Assembly (NCBI GenBank): GCA_023257915.1
Contig: JALRBB010000432.1
Span: forward strand, 1-8,990
DNA: 8,990 nucleotides
Reading direction: 5' to 3'
DNA from: Quisquiliibacterium sp.
GTDB taxonomy: Bacteria; Pseudomonadota; Gammaproteobacteria; Burkholderiales; Burkholderiaceae_E
The notes beneath the pieces were generated by a model. It had not been told where the DNA came from. It was given only the letters and a program-made list of their open reading frames with translations, and made no database searches. Shown piece by piece: positions 1-8,245 of this stretch. Within the stretch, counting starts at the first letter, position 1. Each line of letters starts with the position of its first letter. The translations under genes and the position numbers were made by a program.

Positions 1-308
1 TGTGGATGTGGCCGAACGCGCGCATCAGCGTGATGGGCGGCGAGCAGGCCGCGTCGGTGCTGGCCACGGTGCGCCGCGAAGGACTCGAGTCGCGTGGCGA
101 GAGCTGGAGCGCCGAGCAGGAAGAAAGCTTCAAGGCGCCGATCCGCGAGCAGTACGAGCATCAGGGCCATCCTTACTATGCAACAGCACGCTTGTGGGAC
201 GACGGCATCATCGACCCAGCCGATACTCGGATGGTGCTGGGCCTGGCAATGTCGGCATCGCTGAACGCGCCGATCCCCGAAACCAAATTCGGCGTGTTCC
301 GGATCTGA
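1..308 (+). CDS. liuB: 3-methylcrotonyl-CoA carboxylase beta (carboxyltransferase) subunit, 3' end only
   Basis: C-terminal 101 residues or so of the carboxyltransferase subunit of 3-methylcrotonyl-CoA carboxylase, which moves the carboxyl group from carboxybiotin on the alpha subunit to 3-methylcrotonyl-CoA in leucine breakdown. The start lies left of the window; the first full codon is at 3 and the stop TGA is at 306-308. Visible family signatures are [15 protein letters not shown] near the left edge, the NPYY-like stretch [17 protein letters not shown], and the tail [18 protein letters not shown] ending GVFRI, closely resembling the end of the human MCCC2 protein as I remember it. The MGGEQAA loop belongs to the C-terminal crotonase-like half of the carboxyltransferase fold. 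Its partner alpha subunit is encoded downstream (1940-3988). Propionyl-CoA or geranyl-CoA carboxylase beta are alternatives, but the neighbouring liuC, liuD and liuE genes favour the leucine pathway. Confidence 0.93.
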   Translation, partial: WMWPNARISVMGGEQAASVLATVRREGLESRGESWSAEQEESFKAPIREQYEHQGHPYYATARLWDDGIIDPADTRMVLGLAMSASLNAPIPETKFGVFRI

Positions 309-408
309 CCATCGTCAATCGAGCGCTAAGCGCCTTCATCTGCAGACACACCCCGACAACGACGCAAGCCGGCTGATCCGGCAACGAACGCACGCAAGGA
401 ACCTGAGC
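309..408 (+). other. liuB-liuC spacer with two short inverted repeats
   Basis: This 100-base gap holds a GCGC-TAA-GCGC inverted repeat at 323-333 and a perfect five-pair stem (368-372 with 378-382, loop CTGAT) shortly before the liuC ribosome site. Neither is followed by a run of T, so they are not convincing intrinsic terminators, and I saw no good sigma-70 promoter. They might tune liuB/liuC transcript stability; this is inference. Confidence 0.25.
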
Positions 409-1209
409 ATGAGCTACACCACCATTGAGACCGAACGCAGCAACGGCGTTGCCACGATCTGGCTGAACCGGCCTGAGATGCGCAACGCGATGAACGACGT
501 GCTGATCGCGGAACTCACTGACGCGGTGCGCAACGCGCAGGCCGATGACGATGTGCGGGTTCTGGTGCTGGCTGGGCGCGGCAAGGCGTTTTGCGCCGGC
601 GCAGATCTTGGCTGGATGAAGTCCGGCCGCGGCATGACGCAGGAGCAGTCGAGCAAGGACACCGGCAGTCTCGCTAACGTGATGCGCATGCTCTACGACA
701 GCCTGAAGCCTTCGGTTGCCCGGGTGCATGGGGCGGCGTTTGCCGGCGGCATGGGCCTGGTCACCGCCTGCGATATCGCGGTTGCATCTACCGAGGCGAA
801 GTTCTGCCTGTCCGAGGTCAAGCTGGGCCTGATTCCGGCGATGATCAGCCCCTACGTCATTCGCGCGATGGGCGAAAACCTGGCCAAACGCTACTTTCTG
901 ACTGGCGAGGTGTTCGACGGCACCGAAGCGCACCGGATCGGCTTCGTGCATGAGCTAGCGCAACCCGACGAGATGGATGCCAAGACCAACGCCATCGTCA
1001 AGCACCTGCTGCAGGGCGGCCCGATTGCACTGGGCGAATGCAAGCGACTGATCCGCGACATGGCGGGCAGGCCAATTGACGATGAGGTCACGCTGGACAC
1101 CGCGGGTCGCATCGCGCGGGTGCGCGCATCGGACGAAGCGCAGGAAGGCATCGCGTCGTTCTTCGAAAAGCGCAAACCGGCCTGGGTGCGCAACAATCCG
1201 CAGTCCTGA
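409..1209 (+). CDS. liuC: 3-methylglutaconyl-CoA hydratase (enoyl-CoA hydratase/isomerase family)
   Basis: A 266-residue crotonase-fold protein, the usual family length. It is predicted to hydrate 3-methylglutaconyl-CoA to HMG-CoA, the step between methylcrotonyl-CoA carboxylase and HMG-CoA lyase. The oxyanion-hole segments are visible as FCAGADL (61-67) and GAAFAGGMGL (108-117). The second crotonase catalytic glutamate is kept as E136 in the block LSEVKLGLIPAMISPYV, a form I associate with LiuC proteins. The position of the first catalytic glutamate of rat crotonase (E144) is occupied by glycine here (G116), so chemistry probably relies on E136. The start is well supported: AAGGA at 396-400 lies eight bases before the ATG. 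The gene sits between liuB and liuD, which is the main reason to prefer methylglutaconyl-CoA over other enoyl-CoA substrates. Confidence 0.9.
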   Translation: MSYTTIETERSNGVATIWLNRPEMRNAMNDVLIAELTDAVRNAQADDDVRVLVLAGRGKAFCAGADLGWMKSGRGMTQEQSSKDTGSLANVMRMLYDSLKPSVARVHGAAFAGGMGLVTACDIAVASTEAKFCLSEVKLGLIPAMISPYVIRAMGENLAKRYFLTGEVFDGTEAHRIGFVHELAQPDEMDAKTNAIVKHLLQGGPIALGECKRLIRDMAGRPIDDEVTLDTAGRIARVRASDEAQEGIASFFEKRKPAWVRNNPQS

Positions 1210-1278
1210 GCGCCAAGCGCGTTCGACCGCCAAACGCGTATTGACCCCACCAACCAACCAATCGATCCTCGCACGCCG
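1210..1278 (+). other. liuC to exporter spacer, C/A-rich leader without a Shine-Dalgarno
   Basis: The 69-base spacer begins with a GCGC-CAA-GCGC inverted repeat (1210-1220) right at the liuC stop, similar to the one after liuB. It ends in a C/A-rich tract with three tandem CCAA units. No AGGAGG-like site precedes the ATG at 1279. A TTGACC at 1241-1246 has only a poor -10 match (GATCCT) 17 bases on, so I do not call a promoter. Confidence 0.25.
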
Positions 1279-1926
1279 ATGCTCGCCGAGCACCTCCTGC
1301 TGCCCTACATCGCCGCCTCGATGGTGTGCATCGCCTCGCCCGGCCCGGACTCGCTGACGGTGCTGTCGCTTGGCCTGGCACGCGGCCGGCGCGATGCGAT
1401 GCAGTTTGCGCTTGGCGTAGGCACCGGCTGCCTGACGCACACGCTGTGGGCGGCGCTGGGCGTTGCCGCGCTGGTCGCCGCGTCCGAGCAGTTGTTCACC
1501 GCGATCAAGCTGGCCGGTGCCGCCTACCTGCTATGGCTTGGCATCAGTGCGCTGCGCTCACGCGGCGCACTGGCCGCCGGTCAGCTGGCCGGCACCAGCG
1601 ATGCGCCGCCCGGACGGCGCGGCTGGCAGCGCTTTCTGAACGGCTTCATCAACAACTCGCTGAATCCGAAGGTGATGCTGTTTTTCATCGCCTTCCTGCC
1701 GCAGTTCGTCGACCCGGCCCTTGGGCCGGTGTCGCACCAGATGCTGCAACTCGGCGCCGGGTTCGCGCTGATGACCGCAACCAGCTATGTGCTGCTCGGC
1801 GCCGCATCCGGCCGGGTCGGCGAGCTGCTGCGGCGACGGCCCGGACTTGCGCTGGCGCTAGACCGCGCGGTCGGCGTGCTTTTCATCGGACTGGCGGCGC
1901 GTCTGGTGCTCACGCAACGCGCCTGA
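1279..1926 (+). CDS. LysE/RhtB-family amino-acid exporter
   Basis: A 215-residue inner-membrane protein of the LysE/RhtB superfamily, whose studied members export amino acids such as lysine, threonine, homoserine or leucine. The family signature is clear: SPGPDSLTVLSLGLARG (20-36) in the first helix region, then the GVGTGCLTH segment (46-54), AAYLLWLGISALRS (81-94), and NPKVMLFFIAFLPQFVDP (129-146). About six hydrophobic segments can be traced, near 5-25, 42-65, 72-92, 130-145, 157-177 and 192-211. ATG 1279 places the SPGPD motif at residue 20, as expected for the family; there is no recognisable ribosome site. It lies between liuC and liuD, 13 bases ahead of the latter, so it is probably co-transcribed. 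The substrate cannot be read from sequence. Export of leucine or a related branched-chain compound is a context-based guess only. Confidence 0.88.
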   Translation: MLAEHLLLPYIAASMVCIASPGPDSLTVLSLGLARGRRDAMQFALGVGTGCLTHTLWAALGVAALVAASEQLFTAIKLAGAAYLLWLGISALRSRGALAAGQLAGTSDAPPGRRGWQRFLNGFINNSLNPKVMLFFIAFLPQFVDPALGPVSHQMLQLGAGFALMTATSYVLLGAASGRVGELLRRRPGLALALDRAVGVLFIGLAARLVLTQRA

Positions 1927-1939
1927 ACCGGAGACACAG

Positions 1940-3988
<2,049 letters not shown>

Positions 3989-4033
3989 TGCGGATTGCAT
4001 GATTCACAAGCCTCTCGAAGAAAGAATGCATCG

Positions 4034-4960
4034 ATGAAGATTGTCATTGCCCATCCGAACGCCGCGACCGGCGAGCGCTGGTGCCACGAGCTGTCGCAAC
4101 GCCTGCCGCAGGCGCAGGTGCGTAGCTGGCCGACCGACTGCTCCGAGGCCGACTACGCGATCGCCTGGAAGCCTGCTGATGATTTCTTTCAGCGCCTTCG
4201 CATCGGCAAGACGCTGTTTTGCGCCGGTGCCGGCGTCGATCATCTGCTGCGCCTGCCCGGGCTACCGGCCCAGCTGCCGCTGGTGCGCGTCGAGGATGCT
4301 GGCATGGGCATCCAGATGGTCCATTACTGCGTGCTGGAGGCGCTGCGGGTGCATCGGCGCGACGACGACTATGCGCGCCAGCAGCGCGAGCGCACCTGGC
4401 ATGAGCTCGACTACGAGTCGCCTGCAGCGTTCACGATCGGCGTGTTCGGCATCGGCGCGCTCGGCGCGCAAGTCGCGCAGGCGCTGCGCGCGCTCGGCTT
4501 CACGGTAATCGGTTACAGCCGCTCGCCGCGAGAGCTCGACGGTGTGCGCTGCTACAGTGGCGACACCGGATTGACCGAGTTCCTCGCGCGCAGCCGGATG
4601 CTGGTGCTGCTTGCGCCGCACACGCCAGACACCGAGAACTTTTTCAATCAGCGCCGGCTTGCGATGCTGCCGAACGGCGCCTGGCTCGTGAATGCTGCGC
4701 GCGGCGCTCTGGTGGTCGAGCAAGATCTGCTCGCCGCGCTGGATTGCGGCGCGCTGGCCGGCGCAACCCTGGATGTGTTTCACACCGAGCCGCTGCCAAC
4801 GCAGCATCCGTTCTGGACACACCCGCGGGTACGCGTCACGCCGCACTGCGCCGCCGCCACAGTCATCGATGAGACCGCCGCGCAGATCGCTGGCAAGATC
4901 GAACAGCTTGAGCGCGGCGAACCGGTGTCCGGACTCGTCGACCGCCGACGCGGTTATTGA
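4034..4960 (+). CDS. ghrA: GhrA-type glyoxylate/hydroxypyruvate reductase (D-2-hydroxyacid dehydrogenase)
   Basis: A 308-residue NAD(P)H-dependent 2-hydroxyacid dehydrogenase, expected to reduce 2-keto acids such as glyoxylate or hydroxypyruvate in the cytoplasm. It resembles E. coli GhrA (312 residues) throughout: the ALGAGVD-like CAGAGVDHLL (63-72), RVEDAGMGIQM (85-95), the dinucleotide loop GVFGIGALGAQVA (136-148, G139/G141/G144), and the ending VDRRRGY. Catalytic residues are R223 in NAARGAL, E252 in TEPLP and H271 in TPHCAA. I chose ATG 4034 because MKIVIAHP matches the family N-terminus and a purine-rich GAAGAAAGAA (4017-4026) precedes it. An in-frame TTG at 3995 would add 13 residues that look unrelated to the family. 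It lies 45 bases after liuD and 40 before liuE. Whether it acts on a leucine-derived keto acid such as 2-ketoisocaproate is untested inference. Confidence 0.88.
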   Translation: MKIVIAHPNAATGERWCHELSQRLPQAQVRSWPTDCSEADYAIAWKPADDFFQRLRIGKTLFCAGAGVDHLLRLPGLPAQLPLVRVEDAGMGIQMVHYCVLEALRVHRRDDDYARQQRERTWHELDYESPAAFTIGVFGIGALGAQVAQALRALGFTVIGYSRSPRELDGVRCYSGDTGLTEFLARSRMLVLLAPHTPDTENFFNQRRLAMLPNGAWLVNAARGALVVEQDLLAALDCGALAGATLDVFHTEPLPTQHPFWTHPRVRVTPHCAAATVIDETAAQIAGKIEQLERGEPVSGLVDRRRGY

Positions 4961-5000
4961 AGACCGGCAAGCCCGGCCGCCCACGACACGGAGTCACAGC

Positions 5001-5939
5001 ATGACCCTTCCAACCCAGGCGACGATCACCGAAGTCGGCCCGCGCGACGGCCTGCAAAATGAAAAACAGCTGGTACCCGCGCCGGTGAAGATCGAGCTGT
5101 GCACGCGGCTGCTAGAGGCCGGCGTGCGCCGCATGGAGGCCACCTCGTTCGTCTCGCCGAAATGGGTGCCGCAGATGGCCGACGCGCTCGATGTGATGGC
5201 CGGCATCCCACGTCGGGCTGGTGACACCGTCGCCGTTCTGACCCCGAACATGAAAGGCTTCGAAGGCGCGCTGGCTTCTGGCGCGCAAGAAGCAGTCATT
5301 TTCCCGGCCGCCAGCGAGGCATTCTCGCAGCGCAACCTGAACTGCTCGATCGCCGAAAGCGTCGAGCGCTTCGCACCGGTTGCGCGCGCCGCGAAGGACG
5401 CCGGCATGCGACTGCGCGCGGTGATCTCGGTGGCCTTCGGCTGCCCGTATCAGGGCGAGGTGCCGGTTAAGTCGGTGGTTGATGTCGTGCAGCGCATGCG
5501 CGAGCTGGGCAGCGACGAGATCGGCATCGCCGACACCATCGGTGTAGGCACCGCCGAGCAGGTCAAGCGCGTGATGCAGGCGGCCGCTGCCGTCTATCCG
5601 CTAGCCAATCTTTCCGGACATTTCCACGACACCTACGGCCAGGCGCTGACCAATATCTACGCCTGCCTGCAGGTTGGCGTTGCGCGCTTCGACTCATCGA
5701 TTGCAGGCCTGGGCGGCTGTCCGTACGCCAAGGGTGCCACCGGCAACGTTGCCACCGAGGATGTGGTCTACCTGCTGCACGGCCTGGGTGTATCGACCGG
5801 ACTGGACCTGGACAAACTGGTCGATGCCGGCCAATGGATCTCGGCCATCCTGGGTCGCAAGAGCCTGTCGCGGGTCGGCAACGCGCTAGCCGCCAGGCGC
5901 GCCGCGCAGCAGCAGGCCGACGAGGCGCATCGCGCATGA
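5001..5939 (+). CDS. liuE: Hydroxymethylglutaryl-CoA lyase
   Basis: A 312-residue HMG-CoA lyase (also called mvaB), which cleaves 3-hydroxy-3-methylglutaryl-CoA to acetyl-CoA and acetoacetate, the last step of leucine breakdown. It is a TIM-barrel enzyme of the HMGL-like family. Visible residues are the N-terminal EVGPRDGLQNE (11-21) with R15 and D16, the metal motif HFHDT (207-211) with H207 and H209, and the signature loop GLGGCPYAKGATGN (236-249) carrying C240. Length and motif spacing are normal for bacterial members. ATG 5001 is preceded by GGAG at 4990-4993; a longer open frame running back to 4692 only overlaps the dehydrogenase gene in another frame and is not coding. The stop codon overlaps the next start as ATGA at 5936-5939, pointing to translational coupling with the DUF1289 gene. 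Confidence 0.95.
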   Translation: MTLPTQATITEVGPRDGLQNEKQLVPAPVKIELCTRLLEAGVRRMEATSFVSPKWVPQMADALDVMAGIPRRAGDTVAVLTPNMKGFEGALASGAQEAVIFPAASEAFSQRNLNCSIAESVERFAPVARAAKDAGMRLRAVISVAFGCPYQGEVPVKSVVDVVQRMRELGSDEIGIADTIGVGTAEQVKRVMQAAAAVYPLANLSGHFHDTYGQALTNIYACLQVGVARFDSSIAGLGGCPYAKGATGNVATEDVVYLLHGLGVSTGLDLDKLVDAGQWISAILGRKSLSRVGNALAARRAAQQQADEAHRA

Positions 5940-6157
5940 GCCAGGTGCTGCCAATGCCGGAGCGCGGCCCGGTCGGCTCCCCGTGCATCTCGGTGTGCCG
6001 CATCGAGCCGCACACCGGCCTGTGCGAAGGCTGCCTGCGCACCATCGATGAAATCGCATCCTGGGGTACGCTGGATGACGCGCAGCGCCGCGCGATCTGG
6101 GCCAGGCTCGAGACGCGCGCCAGCAAGCTACCGGTCTGCGAACAACGAAAACCATGA
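5936..6157 (+). CDS. DUF1289 family small cysteine-rich protein
   Basis: A 73-residue protein whose core SPCISVCRIEPHTGLCEGC (15-33) followed by RTIDEIASW (35-43) is the DUF1289 signature. Four cysteines, C17-x3-C21-x8-C30-x2-C33, are spaced as a plausible zinc or iron-sulfur site; C68 lies near the end. The family has no established function that I know of. The ATG overlaps the HMG-CoA lyase stop (ATGA, 5936-5939) and the gene's own TGA overlaps the next ATG (6154-6157), so it is most likely translated by coupling within the same transcript. A later in-frame ATG at 5954 would give a shorter protein that still contains the whole domain. Confidence 0.85.
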   Translation: MSQVLPMPERGPVGSPCISVCRIEPHTGLCEGCLRTIDEIASWGTLDDAQRRAIWARLETRASKLPVCEQRKP

Positions 6158-6600
6158 TGACACCTGCCGAACGCTTTGAAACCCCGGTCCGCGGCCCCGC
6201 CTACCGCACGTCGGCGAAGGCCGGCGCGGTCGGCGCGGTGATCATGCTGATCGCCTATGCGCTGCGTGCCAGCGATCAGCTGATGCAACTGCCCAGCTCG
6301 ATGCTGCTGATGATGGCGACCGCCTTCCTGGGCGTGGTCGTAACCACCTGGTTCATCATCACCGGCACTACCACGATCGACGCGCAGGGCGTGCATCAAC
6401 ACTGGATCACCGAGAAGCGATATCGCTGGACCGAGATCCAGTGGGCCAAGCATGTGCGGCTGCCATTCACCTCACGCCTGATGATCTCAACCGGTTCCCG
6501 ACCGCTGAAGGTGATCCAGTCCGGCACACCCGAGCTCGACGAGGCATTCAAGGAGATCGTCGCGCACTATCGTGCGATCAACCGCGGCCAGGTTGGCTGA
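6154..6600 (+). CDS. Small membrane protein with two helices and a PH-like tail, function unknown
   Basis: A 148-residue protein I cannot assign to a characterised family. Residues 1-20 are hydrophilic; two hydrophobic segments follow at about 22-38 and 48-70, separated by a short loop. The remaining soluble part (about 72-140) reads as alternating strand-like segments ending in a predicted helix (ELDEAFKEIVAHYRAI), which recalls bacterial PH-like domains found in small membrane proteins. The stretch GVHQHW, then KRYRWTEIQ (88-96), is the type of pattern seen there. This resemblance is by eye only. Two adjacent ATG codons (6154 and 6157) could each start it; 6154 gives the ATGA overlap with the upstream gene. 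Position in the run from liuE onward suggests co-expression, but no role in leucine breakdown can be claimed. Confidence 0.75.
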   Translation: MMTPAERFETPVRGPAYRTSAKAGAVGAVIMLIAYALRASDQLMQLPSSMLLMMATAFLGVVVTTWFIITGTTTIDAQGVHQHWITEKRYRWTEIQWAKHVRLPFTSRLMISTGSRPLKVIQSGTPELDEAFKEIVAHYRAINRGQVG

Positions 6601-6609
6601 CATCCGGCA

Positions 6610-7599
6610 ATGAGCATCCTGTCGTCGGTCACGCACCGGCTGCCCGCGTCGATGCATGTCATCGAACGCGACTGGCTGTCGTGCAACCAGGTGCTGTTTT
6701 TTGACGAGGCCGAGCAGCAAGCCACGCTGATCGACTCTGGCTACGGCAAGCATGCGCAAATCACCACGCGGCTGGTCGGCCATGTGCTCGAGTCACGCGG
6801 ACTGGCGATGCGGTCGCTCAAGACGCTGATCAACACCCATCTGCACTCGGACCACTGCGGCGGCAATGCCGCGCTGGTCGCGGCCAGTGGCTGCCGGGTT
6901 CTGGTGCCGCACGCGGAATACGACACAGTGCAGCGCTGGGACCAGTCGCGGCTGACCTATCGGGCTACCGGCCAGCACTGCGACCGTTTTCAGGCCGATG
7001 GTGCACTCGCGCCCGGCGACGCGCTGACGCTTGGTGGCCTGCAATGGCGGGTGCATGCGGCCCCGGGCCATGATCCGCACTCGCTGTTGCTGCACTGAGC
7101 CGAGCAGCGGCTAATGCTGTCGGCAGATGCCTTGTGGGAGAACGGCTTCGGCATCATTTTTCCGGAGCTGTCCGGGCAGTCCGGCTTCCAGGAGCAGCAT
7201 GCGGCGCTCGAGCTGATCGAGTCGCTCGCCCCCGAGGTGGTGATTCCAGGCCATGGCCGCCCGTTCGGTGATGTGCCGGCGGCGATCGCCCGCGCGCGCA
7301 GCCGACTGGCTGCACTGCGCGAAGATCCGGCGCGCAACGCCCGCAACGCGATCAAGGCACTGATCAAGTTTCTGCTGCTCGACCTGGAACAGGTGCGCTT
7401 TGCGGACCTGCTCGAGCGGCTGCGCGACGCCCAGGTGCTGCTCGATGCGGCTGCACAGTTGCAGATGCGCCTGCCGCAGGCGCTCGCCTGGGCGGTCGAC
7501 GAACTGGTGCGCGCCGGCCAGCTCGCGCGCGAGGGCGAGATGGTGCGCAACGATGATCCCGCCGCGTCGCGGCAATCCCCTCCGAGGATCCGGCAATGA
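6610..7599 (+). pseudogene. Metallo-beta-lactamase-fold hydrolase, frame interrupted by an in-frame TGA
   Basis: A single reading frame of 330 codons, LACTB2-like with a C-terminal helical/winged-helix region, is cut by TGA at 7096-7098 (codon 163). No frame change occurs: 6610-7098 gives 162 residues, and the same frame continues past the TGA to 7599; the first ATG after it (7114) would give 161 residues. The 5' part has the metal motif THLHSDH (76-82; H77, H79, D81, H82) and PGHD (H154). The 3' part has SADALW with the bridging aspartate and IPGHG with the last metal histidine, so neither half carries a full site. The likely cause is a nonsense substitution or a sequencing error. Reinitiation at 7114 lacks a good ribosome site; recoding of TGA is possible but unproven. 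The start at 6610 also lacks a clear Shine-Dalgarno. Substrate is unknown; thioester or glyoxalase-like hydrolysis is typical of relatives. Confidence 0.82.
7096..7124 (+). other. In-frame TGA followed at once by a stem-loop
   Basis: TGA at 7096-7098 falls between the LLLH and AEQRLM parts of the hydrolase. The next base begins a stem-loop: 7099-7103 pairs with 7120-7124 (GCCGA/TCGGC), then after one bulged G (7104), 7105-7108 pairs with 7116-7119 (CAGC/GCTG), leaving the seven-base loop GGCTAAT. The loop starts only ten bases after the TGA, closer than I recall for bacterial SECIS elements (about 16 or more). It may therefore be chance in GC-rich coding DNA. Confidence 0.35.
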
Positions 7600-8180
7600 C
7601 CAACCCGAGCCCTCCCGCCACCCTGACCGCCAGTGACACCGCTACCGCATCCACGCAGATCCTGGTGCGCGACAGCCGCGATGAAGACCTGCCCGCGATC
7701 CAGGCGATCTACCGGCATCATGTGCTGCACGGCACCGGCAGCTTCGAGCTCGAGCCGCCAGATCTGGCCGAGATGACCCGCCGTCGTGCCGACGTGTTGC
7801 GCAACGGCTTTCCGTATCTGGTTGCGCAAGTCGATGATCAGGTACTCGGTTATGCGTACGCGAACTTCTTTCGCACTCGGCCGGCGTACCGGTTCACCCT
7901 CGAGAACTCGATCTATATCGAGCGCACCGCCGTGGGGCGCGGAATCGGCCGCACCTTGCTGCGTGAACTGCTCGCGCGCTGCGAGGCGCTGGGCTGCCGG
8001 CAGATGCTTGCGGTGATCGGCGACAGCGCGAACGTCGCCTCGATCGGGCTGCATGCAGCCTGCGGCTTTCGCTTTGCCGGCGTGATGCGCGCCAGCGGCT
8101 GGAAGTTCGATCGCTGGCTCGACACGGTGTTCATGCAGCGCGAGCTCGGCCCGGGGTTTTCGCAGCCACCGGTTGCTTGA
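7596..8180 (+). CDS. GNAT N-acetyltransferase, phosphinothricin/methionine sulfoximine type
   Basis: A 194-residue GCN5-related acetyltransferase that moves acetyl groups from acetyl-CoA to an amine. It resembles the Pat/Bar and E. coli MddA (YncA) group: AIQAIYRHHVLHGTGSFE (34-51), GYAYANFFRTRPAYRFTLEN (85-104), SIYI, the acetyl-CoA loop VGRGIGRTLL (113-122), NVASIGLHAACGF (146-158) and the end motif GWKFDRWLDTVFMQREL (168-184). The first 20 residues are Ser/Thr/Ala-rich and lie outside the domain. ATG 7596 overlaps the hydrolase stop (ATGA) and follows GAGGA at 7584-7588, so it can be translated whether or not ribosomes cross the hydrolase TGA. Members acetylate phosphinothricin, methionine sulfone or sulfoximine; the natural substrate here is unknown. 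It is the last plus-strand gene before the convergent hpa genes. Confidence 0.88.
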   Translation: MTNPSPPATLTASDTATASTQILVRDSRDEDLPAIQAIYRHHVLHGTGSFELEPPDLAEMTRRRADVLRNGFPYLVAQVDDQVLGYAYANFFRTRPAYRFTLENSIYIERTAVGRGIGRTLLRELLARCEALGCRQMLAVIGDSANVASIGLHAACGFRFAGVMRASGWKFDRWLDTVFMQRELGPGFSQPPVA

Positions 8181-8224
8181 CGCAGCCGCCGACTGACACA
8201 CCCCGCGCGCGTGTCGCGCTGTGC

Positions 8225-8245
8225 CGGAAGGGCTCAGCCCTTCTG
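8225..8245. terminator. Hairpin at the convergent gene junction, possible bidirectional terminator
   Basis: A perfect seven-pair stem (8227-8233 GAAGGGC with 8237-8243 GCCCTTC) around a three-base loop; a G-T wobble and a C-G pair extend it to nine. The loop TCA is the complement of the hpaF stop codon. It lies between the convergent acetyltransferase and hpaF genes, the expected place for a terminator, but neither strand has a T-run after it, so intrinsic termination is uncertain. Confidence 0.4.

Noticed and set aside
208..951. A 247-codon minus-strand open frame over liuB and liuC
   Set aside because: Antisense shadow of two identified genes; no motif and no plausible ribosome site or neighbour logic.
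1241..1269. Possible sigma-70 promoter before the exporter gene
   Set aside because: TTGACC is a fair -35, but the -10 at the proper spacing (GATCCT) matches only half of the consensus.
3995..4033. Longer N-terminus for the GhrA-like gene from the TTG at 3995
   Set aside because: The extra 13 residues do not fit the family start; ATG 4034 gives MKIVIAHP and has a purine-rich site upstream.
4692..5000. Upstream extension of the HMG-CoA lyase frame
   Set aside because: It overlaps the dehydrogenase gene in a different frame; the lyase motif begins just after ATG 5001, which has a GGAG site.
5563..6453. A 296-codon minus-strand open frame over liuE, DUF1289 and the membrane protein
   Set aside because: Antisense to clear genes, no domain visible, low-complexity Arg/Gly/Pro content.
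6990..8201. A 403-codon open frame on the minus strand across the hydrolase and acetyltransferase genes
   Set aside because: It is antisense to two recognisable protein families, shows no familiar motif, and its arginine/alanine/serine-rich composition is typical of shadow frames in GC-rich DNA.
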